In this document: positions 57,563 through 64,000 of the stretch, in pieces
How the letters are laid out: each line of letters begins with the position of its first letter
How positions within the stretch are numbered: position 1 is the stretch's first letter
Assembly (NCBI GenBank): GCA_030620095.1
Contig: JAUTXW010000059.1
Location: 248,001-312,000, forward strand
DNA length: 64,000 nucleotides
Reading direction: 5' to 3'
Source: Kuschelorhynchus macadamiae
Taxonomy: Eukaryota > Arthropoda > Insecta > Coleoptera > Curculionidae
Notes under the pieces: model-generated
Databases searched by the model: none
Seen by the model: only the letters and a program-made list of their open reading frames with translations
What the model was told of the DNA's origin: nothing
Translations under genes and position numbers: made by a program

Positions 57563-57822
57563 CACGTGAGACTTAACCTCATTTTAATGTCCATCAAATA
57601 TGTATAAGTAGTTGTTTGTTTTGTTGTGCTTTAGTGTGTTTTATTCTATTTGTAAGTTATTGTTTTAGGATTTGTGGGTGTGATTATTTACTAAGGTTCT
57701 CTCTGTTGTTTGTAGGTCTGATGATGCTCGAAAGGGCGAAACACGTGTCATGTTTGTTGTGAATTGTAAAATTATAATTTAATGAGACCGAGACTTGGAG
57801 TCCTTTTCTATGTTTGTTATTA
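57563..57822 (-). repeat. Pseudo-LTR, right (inverted partner of 56022-56283)
   Basis: Inverse of the left pseudo-LTR, starting at GTTTATTCACGTGAGAC (57557 on) and ending TTTGTTAT. Mismatches are few. Confidence 0.9.
57716..57754 (+). ncRNA. Hammerhead ribozyme candidate in right pseudo-LTR
   Basis: CTGATGA (57718-57724), T, stem II GCTC/GGGC with a GAAA loop, GAAA, palindromic stem III ACACGTGT, C57749 as predicted cleavage site. As in the 20-kb motif, one T is extra between core and stem II. Confidence 0.65.
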
Positions 57823-58040
57823 AAACTAGGTCTCTTTGAGCAATATGGACAATTTCTTCGATGTACATCTCTAAAAATTTGGAATAATGATTTTATTTAC
57901 ATAACAATATTTACGACGAACAGAAGAAGCAAGAAAAATTGTTTCATAATGTTCTCCTCGAGGTACTCCCGTGTGTTTAAATAACAAAGATGGAGAGGTG
58001 ACCGAAGCATGGAGTACTTGGTCCATAAAGACCTCGAGGC

Positions 58041-58057
58041 CAGTGGCGGCTCGTGAG
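58041..58057 (+). repeat. hAT left terminal inverted repeat
   Basis: CAGTGGCGGCTCGTGAG, partner of 61154-61170. Adjacent target duplication CTCGAGGC at 58033-58040. Confidence 0.93.
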
Positions 58058-58365
58058 TATACCTCATGTAGCCTCACTACATGAGGTTAATTTTGTTTAA
58101 ATGTGAATAAACTTCCACGTCACCCATGAGGTATTATTCTGCGACGCGTTGACCTTTTTTTTTTTTAATGGAGGTCATCGCCAATAGCCCTACTAAACCA
58201 TTAAAAACTAAAAAAATAAACTCTAAAAAAAGTAAATAAAAAGTAAACAAAACAAGTAAAATATGTATACCTATCACTAAAATATAGCGGTGATTGCGAT
58301 AATAAAAACATAATTTAGTTTATTAAAACTTAAAATAAATAGTTGTATAAAATAAGATAAAAAAA

Positions 58366-59300
58366 CTACTTTTTGTACATTAAATCTATACGTCTGTCTT
58401 TTAAGGTAGCAAATTTATCTATAATTTGGTCGTAAAAGTTTTGGTCTTCACTAAGTTCTGACAGTAATTCCTGCTCTATTGACATCATTGCTAAACCCGA
58501 AAGCCGTTCTTGTGTCATTGTGTTTCTTAGGTAGGTTTTGATCCGTTTAAGACATGAAAAATTTCGTTCGGCCGATACACTTGTTGCGGGAATAGTTAAA
58601 ACTAAATTAAAAAACTTATATGCTTCCGCAAAAATTGCTTTAAAATCTTTAAATAACAAAGCTAGACTTTTTTCGACATCTAAATTTGAAAATTGTTCAT
58701 CCCTATACAATACAGAAAGCTCATTCTTTAATCTATCTCTGTCAAAAATGTTTGGATAATTTTTTAATAAATTATTTAATAAGTCGTCTGGAAAGCATTT
58801 AACATATTGCGAATATTTTGTGCAATCGACTAAAGCAAAGAAATTTAAATTATTTAAATTTTCAAACCGCGTTCCTAATTGAAAAATTATACAATCTATT
58901 ATTTCGAAATATAATATTTTATATTTAGTAAAAATATCAAAGTCGCTAGAACATTGCCCTCGACGTGTGTTAGTTGGCAGAATAGTGGCTTTTTTAGCAA
59001 TATTGAAAAGTTCTTTGAAATGGTCCTCGTTTCTAAATTCAATAACTCGTTGCTTGGCAAGGTTTATTTGCGAAATGCAGTAATTTATATCTAAATGCTT
59101 TAACTGTAATATTTGAAACAGTACATCAGTGCAACTAAAAATTTGTTTATAAATATGCGTTAAAAGGCAAAATTCGAAATCATTAAAATGCTTTAGAAAT
59201 CCTTTTGCACCATTAATAGATTCTGTTCCAGAACTTAAGTCATTAATAATAGTTTCAAATACTATAATTAAATTGTCCCATTCATTAGCCACTAAGTTTA
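58366..59300 (-). pseudogene. hAT transposase, C-terminal part with dimerisation domain
   Basis: Open over about 308 codons. The conserved hAT C-terminal dimerisation block is clear: 'FFNLVLTIPATSVSAERNFS', then CLKRIKTYLRNTMTQERLSG and 'LAMMSIEQELL'. Upstream the frame supplies the all-helical insertion domain (HFNDFEFCLLTHIYKQIFSC region). The frame begins in the phase of 'ARSKILNLVANEWDNL', which continues the ETRW motif of the previous piece after a one-base insertion near 59320. The stop is at 58366-58368. The final catalytic Glu should lie in this part; I did not place it with certainty. Confidence 0.85.
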
Positions 59301-59305
59301 AAATT

Positions 59306-59614
59306 TTAGACCGTGCATGTATACCATCGCGTTTCTACAGCTCGCGGAATTCTTTTACCTACTATCTGATTAAGCACAAAAGACCGTTTTGGTGATTGGT
59401 GGAAATAATTTGGTATTCCTAATAAAGTGGCAAAAAATATACGACTTTGGGTAATCAGTTTTGTTCCCTGTTGTAAAACTAGATTTAATCTGTGGGCGCA
59501 ACAATGAGTAAACATAGCTAAAGGAGCAATAGATCTAACTTTTGTTTGAAGCCCAGTTGTTTCACCTGCCATAACACTAGCTCCACTGCGCGACCAATTT
59601 ATTTCTAAAGTCAT
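59306..59614 (-). pseudogene. hAT transposase, middle part
   Basis: Reads SGASVMAGETTGLQTKVRSI, HCCAHRLNLVLQQG and 'AVETRWYT', all standard for ZMYM/TTF-type hAT transposases: 'YDGA-x-VMAG' with CxxH ('HC-x-AHRLNL') and ETRW. It is in a different phase from the upstream piece because of a deletion near 59585-59600 that removes the expected 'S-Y-D', and it ends at a stop directly after ETRWYTCTV because of the next frameshift. Confidence 0.85.
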
Positions 59615-60554
59615 AAGGCTCTAAGCTGTTTTGTATTAAATGAAAAAGGCTCTCTGCTGTTCTATTATCGCTAACGTCAAAAAATCCTAAAAATCTTTCT
59701 TTTAAAGATCCGTTGGTCACATACCTAACTGTTATCGAACACTGTGATTTTTCTGTTATATCAGTACTATCATCCGCAATTACGCCAAAAAAACAACAAT
59801 CGGTGTCATTGATTTCTTTTTTTATATATTCTTGAATATAGTCATGTATGCAACCAATTAGTTCATTTTGTATAGTCTTAGATTGTCCCGTAAAAATATT
59901 ACTAAATTTAGCACAATGTTCAGTAAGTTCGGCATTTCTTTTTATTAAGCATGCAAATATTTCCTTAAAATTGCCACGGTTAAAAGAATCTGTTGTTTCA
60001 TTATGACCTCGAAATGCCAAGTCCTGTTTACCCAAAGTAATAGTAACATCAATTAAATAATTTAATAATAAACGGTTTTTTCGAACATTTTCATTATAAA
60101 CAATTTTATTAAGACTTGCATTTTCTTGTAGTACATCCGCAATAGTCGCCCTATTTTGCTCCAGTCTTGTAAGTGCTACCGAATTTTTAATATGCTCTCT
60201 TGAACTTTCATGCGATTTTACTGCTCGTGAAAAATTTTTTAAATCCGAATATCCGCCCCCTGAACTCCAATTATTTTTGACGCAACCTAATAAAATACAA
60301 GGCCAACAATATAAGCTTTCTTTATAAATACTTCCGCATAGCCACCTATAAGTTTCGTACCAAGATATTTGAAAAGTTCTTGAATATTTTTTACCTTGCC
60401 TCTTATCGTTAAATATTGCTAAAATTTTCGGCGTCGGACGGCTACCTAATATCTGTTTCTTTTCAGTTTCGCTTCTTCTTAAAAAATGCGTTTCAATTAA
60501 TGAAGCAATCATGTCGTGAATAGGATTCATTTCAAAAGCAAAAAGCAAATACAA
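59577..60554 (-). pseudogene. hAT transposase, N-terminal TTF-type finger and catalytic start
   Basis: About 325 codons. A TTF/BED-like zinc finger occupies roughly residues 55-135: WYETYRWLCGS, LYCWPCILLGC, W-x8-F-x-RAV-x-SHE-x-SREH. A DUF4371-like region follows: 'GHNETTDSFNRGNF', then FFGVIADDSTDITEKSQCSI (catalytic Asp in DDSTD), FLGFFDVSDNRTAESL and 'YDFRNKLVAQ' before the frameshift. The likely start is the inner Met of MNPIHDM (about 60530) rather than the first. The ZMYM1-like hAT group is common in animals. No stop interrupts this part. Confidence 0.88.
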
Positions 60555-61153
60555 AAAATGGAACGGTCCAACTTACCAAATCAAAACAAAAACTTACTCA
60601 CGCGTATTTATTCACCTTAAAAGACAGAACGCCCTCAATCAGCGATTATCGCAATCTATTTCCTATTTCTTTCTCAGCCGCACGCACCACGTAAAAAAAG
60701 CCGTTGGAATATTTCGCTAGTCATGTGATTTAAATAACCAATAAAAGCATATCCAAGCTACAGATTTATCGCCTCAAGAATGCAATAGAAAACGCGTGCA
60801 TCGGCAATCGCCATCCCGCTTTGTCGTAATCAGGTGACTCGCCGGCATCGGCACCGGCCGTTGATAAATAGGTCAGAAGTCGAAACTTTCCAAGCTAAAA
60901 TTATTTCGCCTCATTCGAGAGCACTTTCTTTAGGAATGGGTTTGCACGGATTGCACGGTCGGTTTTTTGATGTGGTCAGAATTTATTTTCTAAAATATTT
61001 ATTATGGGATTATATTTTGTTTTTTTTTTAATGTTATTATGTTGTAAAACTGTTTTAAAAAGTATATTTCTAATTGGTAATAGATAAAAAGTTATATAAA
61101 AAAATTCTCTTTTCCTTTATTTTGGGGGTGAGGCGCGGCCTCAGAGGCCTACC

Positions 61154-61170
61154 CTGACGAGCCGCCACTG
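61154..61170 (-). repeat. hAT right terminal inverted repeat
   Basis: Inverse of 58041-58057 with one mismatch. Adjacent target duplication CTCGAGGC at 61171-61178. Confidence 0.93.
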
Positions 61171-61764
61171 CTCGAGGCTATTTTTTTTCTGTAGATGTAG
61201 AAAATAAGCCAGCAAGACGTTTTCATTGATAAACTTTACTTTTCTAGAATGCATCAACTCTTCAAAAACTTGGAACTACTTGTTCATAGGAAGGACGGGA
61301 TCTTTTTTTTTGGTAATATTTAAATCGCTGCTATCTCAGCTTCAGTAAAAACATCGTGAGGAACATAATGTTCACTGTTTCGGTCCATTTTTGCAAACAA
61401 ATTTTAAAGGTTTTTTCTCACAGATTACAGTGCAAGTTGGCAGTAAAAGTAAAAATTTATTTAAAACAATTGCTCTACATATGTATGTGTTTCATAGCTA
61501 CCAAAAAAAAACCTTTATCAAAAGTCAATGTGAACACATTGACACTTTTAAGGTACAGTTCACACTATTTTCAAAACAAAAAATTATTGCGTCAAATTTT
61601 TTTAAAATATATTGTTTGCAGTAGTGGAATAAAACCGAGGATAAAACTGTATATTACTCACGTATGATAATTTTCCAACCAAACTGGCAACGCAGCAATA
61701 TTTTAAACGCTCTTTTTATAGTTATTAATTAATTAATTATTAGGTATCAATGATATTATAAGGC

Positions 61765-61836
61765 TAATAATGCTTGAGGTCGACAGGGTTTCCCGAGGAT
61801 TTCTGGCCTTAGGGAGATACGTCGACCGAAAGCGTT
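61765..61836. repeat. Imperfect 72-nt hairpin
   Basis: Outer arms ATAATGCTT/AAGCGTTAT pair loosely, then GGTCGAC (61778-61784) pairs exactly with GTCGACC (61821-61827), then TTTCCCGAGG with CCTTAGGGAGA. It shares the AATGC...GCGTTATT border with the palindromes that follow. Confidence 0.65.
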
Positions 61837-61934
61837 ATTACTTAAAATATCCGTGGTGCCTTTAACGATTTATGTCCGAGTAAATAAATTTTTTTTGAGG
61901 AAAATCTAATTTTTATAATAAACCGAATTACTAT

Positions 61935-62090
61935 TTTTAATGCCCCAAGGCTTTATTCTTCTATAATAATGCCTTATGGTGTTATTATTTATTTAATTAT
62001 TATTTTCTTATTCTTTTTAATTTTTATTTATAATGCTCTAGGGCGTTATTTTTCTACAAAAATGCCCTAGGGCGTTATTTCTTATTTAAC
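61935..62090. repeat. Series of short palindromes, AATGCCCTAGGGCGTTATT type
   Basis: Four similar words: 'taatgccccaaggcttta' (61939), 'taatgccttatggtgttatt' (61967), 'taatgctctagggcgttatt' (62031) and 'aatgccctagggcgttattt' (62061). The last contains the perfect 10-bp palindrome GCCCTAGGGC. They are spaced 30-65 bp apart. Confidence 0.75.
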
Positions 62091-62109
62091 TGACTTTAAC
62101 ATAATATTA

Positions 62110-63345
62110 TTATTTGTCAATAATAAACTAGGCGGACATAAAATTTTTAATAAACCCTATAACCTGCACTAAATTTGTAATTTAAGCTACAACTTTTACG
62201 GTTTCCTATATCTTGACAAATCAAGAATTTATAAGATGTTTTAATAAAATAAATGGCATTGGTTTCTAACCAGTCTTACTAAATATTTTAGAAATGTTTT
62301 ATTGACAATTACCTACTATTTCCCTATCAAACAAAGCATAAACAAAATAGTCTATAAAAATGTATTAAATGTATTTTCTAAAGAGCTTTGTCGAAGTCAG
62401 CTAAACTTTAGTCATTACGCTTCCATTATTAATAAAACAGAACTTCCTTTTCATAACTCAGACAGATATCTGCTACGCTCGAATTTCCCAAAACAATCCA
62501 TTTATATTAAACTATAGCTCTAGTTTCATTACATGACATTGTTGTCCTGCATTTCCAGCCAGGGTCAAACAATAAAATATCCTGGAAACTAAGTTACATT
62601 ATTTAGTATTTTGAAAACGAGCGAAACGGTAATGGAAGATGTTTTTTTCGTCGGACATGAGTTGCTTTGTATATGTAGTCCATATTTATTATGTTGCAGA
62701 AAATCTGTTCTTTCACAAATATGGCAGCTTTGAGATGAAAAATTGCATGGAAAAAGAATTAAACGTTAAAACATATCATAGATATGCTGTCTGACAAATT
62801 CAAATGAAAATATAAATATGAGTATTGATTCAAGAAAATATTATACTGTGAAGGTAGACATTATGCAGTGACATCTTCAGGAATAATTATTAAGAATATA
62901 ATATGTAAGTAACGACTTTTTTAAGAAAATTAATAAAACACGACATTTCTAGAGATACATTTAGTAGCGCGAAAAACCAAACCAAAAATACATTCCTATT
63001 AAACTAGAAAATAAAAATGACTATTAAGCTTTTAGTACAGATAATAAAGAATAGTGATAAATATCTTAGTTCTTATTACTTACGTGCGGATTTGGATAAC
63101 GACCGTGGCGGATAACTCCTGTAAGTATGTGTACAAGCTAGTCAAAGTCTTTAGAAAAATGACTTATACGTCCCTATAAGTCGGCTAAAGTCCTTCAGAT
63201 GGCTTAATAGTCACCTAATTCAATTGAAGTCTTTGATTGGAAAGTCACCAAAGTCTTCCAAGTTTTTGTAAGTAATTTGAGATTCATGTTTTACAATCGA
63301 AATGGGAAAATTGACTTTAACAATAACTAATATTTAAAAATTATA
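62110..63345. other. No gene seen
   Basis: AT-rich DNA. Frame 62302-62517 (+) has no domain. Confidence 0.4.
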
Positions 63346-63349
63346 ATAG

Positions 63350-64000
63350 GGATATGTGAAACAGTTAAATTAAAAGGAGAAACATATTTCCCCCTTAAGG
63401 GTGGAATTTTGAACAATTTAGTAATCCGTATTAATTAAATAACTATTTTTAAAAGCTGTTGACAACTGAATTTTTTTTTAATATTATTTACTTACAGGGA
63501 TATTTTAAAGAAGTAAAATCACAATTCAGGCTCTTCACTGCTTAAGTCGAATTGTCGAGAAATCCAAAAATTGATTTTAGGTCATTATTTTTAAAATCCG
63601 TTGATGAAAGAATCGTCTTAAAAATCTCAATTTAGTTGACACATTGTAAAAAACTTAAAAATACATTTTCCCCTTTTCAAAAAATCCTGAAGGAGGTTTT
63701 TAGATAAATATTTTCGAAAACATGACGAAAGAATTGTTTCGTTCATTGTCATTTAGTTGAAACTATATTGTTAAAAAGTAAAAACACAATTTACCCTTTT
63801 TCACCCCTTTTTTAAAATTCCAGAAACATTTTAATTATCTTTAAAAGCTATTGGCGAGAAAGAATTGTTTAAAAAAGTCATTAAGTTAAAAATATATTGC
63901 AAAAAAATAAAGACATATTACACCTTCTTAAAGGCGAAAATTCGAAAAATTCCGAAATTAATTTTTAGATAATTATTTTTGAAAGCCATTGTTTTTATAA
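63350..64000. repeat. Diverged tandem repeat, about 120-130-bp period, runs off the window
   Basis: Landmarks recur in order: 'cccctt...', 'aaaattc-gaaa', 'tta-ataattattttt-aaa', 'gttga-gaaagaatcgt', 'catttagttgaaa-tatattg', 'aaaaa-taaaaacacat'. The GAAAGAAT word stands at about 63607, 63726 and 63856. Four to five units are visible and the array continues beyond 64000. Confidence 0.7.

Larger units (their letters stand above)
56022..57860 (-). mobile_element. Penelope-like element with inverted pseudo-LTRs and 13-bp TSD
   Basis: ATGTACATCTCTA at 56009-56021 and 57861-57873 is the target duplication. Inverted pseudo-LTRs lie at about 56022-56283 and 57563-57822, each with a hammerhead motif; an extra 38 bp (57823-57860) lie outside the right one. 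Between them on the minus strand are a 5'-truncated reverse transcriptase (57560-56909), GIY-YIG nuclease (about 56860-56467) and a 3' region with a tRNA-like segment (56398-56325). Pseudo-LTRs in either orientation are known for this class. The two are nearly identical, so the insertion is fairly recent. Confidence 0.85.
58041..61170 (-). mobile_element. Complete hAT element with 8-bp TSD
   Basis: Ends read CAGTGGCGGCTCGTGAG (58041-58057) and, inward from the right, CAGTGGCGGCTCGTCAG (61170-61154), 16 of 17 matching. CTCGAGGC stands directly outside both (58033-58040 and 61171-61178), the 8-bp target duplication expected of hAT. A subterminal hairpin, CCTCATGTAG/CTACATGAGG, lies at 58061-58085, and a GC-rich 'gaggcgcggcctc' near the other end. 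A transposase in three broken pieces fills 58366-60554. Length 3130 bp. It lies inside the recombinase-like pseudogene. Confidence 0.93.
57874..61388 (-). pseudogene. Tyrosine-recombinase-like N-terminal domain, split by hAT
   Basis: Joining 61388-61171 and 58040-57874 on the minus strand, an ATG at 61388 opens MDRNSEHYVPHDVFTEAEI, then a stop after AAI. It continues, with frame changes, as KKKRSRPSYEQVVPSF, 'HSRKVKFINENVLLAYFLHL' and, past the hAT, LWTKYSMLRSPLHL. This looks like the helical core-binding domain of tyrosine recombinases of the Crypton/Ngaro kind, where 'SENVLLAYF...LS-x-x-x-x-x-x-LW-x-x-YSML' is recurrent. The catalytic domain is absent. At least three breaks are present besides the hAT. 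Recognition rests on motif memory alone and could be wrong in detail. Confidence 0.45.

Noticed and set aside
58538..58759. Plus-strand frame within the hAT
   Set aside because: Antisense shadow of the transposase dimerisation region.
61356..61667. Overlapping plus frames as a small gene
   Set aside because: AT-driven composition without a domain; partly antisense to the recombinase-like fragment.

Overview
The window is AT-rich, intron-scale eukaryotic DNA packed with decayed transposable elements of kinds typical of insects: Jockey-, RTE-, CR1/L2-like and endonuclease-domain (R2/R4-like) LINEs, Penelope-like elements, Tc1/mariner relatives and a ZMYM/TTF-finger hAT. I read it as an insect or other arthropod genome and cannot fix the order. 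I found no convincing host gene, rRNA, functional tRNA or CRISPR array. Almost every long reading frame is a transposon remnant carrying stops or frameshifts.

Layout. 0-13 kb: a diverged duplicated repeat with (TA)n expansions, an inverted hammerhead-like pair (850-975), a 'GCCGCCATTTTG' repeat copy (4.14-4.94 kb) and small tandem duplications (10.7 and 11.1 kb). 15.3-20.5 kb: the longest copy of that modular repeat, then a second copy split by a hammerhead-ribozyme repeat cluster with a 13-bp target duplication. 20.5-24 kb: a TTAA-flanked MITE, an RTE 3' end and repeat family B. 24.6-28.3 kb: two Penelope-like elements head to head. 30-35.2 kb: Tc1-like remnants, one split by a reverse copy of the modular repeat that itself contains a second hammerhead cluster. 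38-44.3 kb: a mariner-like remnant, a nearly intact mariner-like element inside a palindromic MITE, and a second Tc1 copy. 44.3-51.1 kb: three LINEs, two of them tail to tail. 53-55.3 kb: a fold-back MITE and another modular repeat. 56-61.4 kb: a Penelope-like element with inverted pseudo-LTRs and 13-bp target duplications, next to a tyrosine-recombinase-like pseudogene that holds a complete hAT with matching 8-bp target duplications. 61.7-64 kb: palindromic repeats and a tandem repeat running off the end.

The genes do not act together; what the window gives is an insertion stratigraphy (Tc1 copy, then modular repeat, then hammerhead cluster; recombinase gene, then hAT; palindromic MITE, then mariner). 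Two signals recur and are the most unusual: (1) hammerhead-ribozyme-like motifs with palindromic stem III at several independent loci, often as an inverted copy beside tandem copies; (2) a modular repeat family whose units each carry a sequence resembling the YY1/Pleiohomeotic site CCGCCATTTTG, present about eight times in 64 kb.
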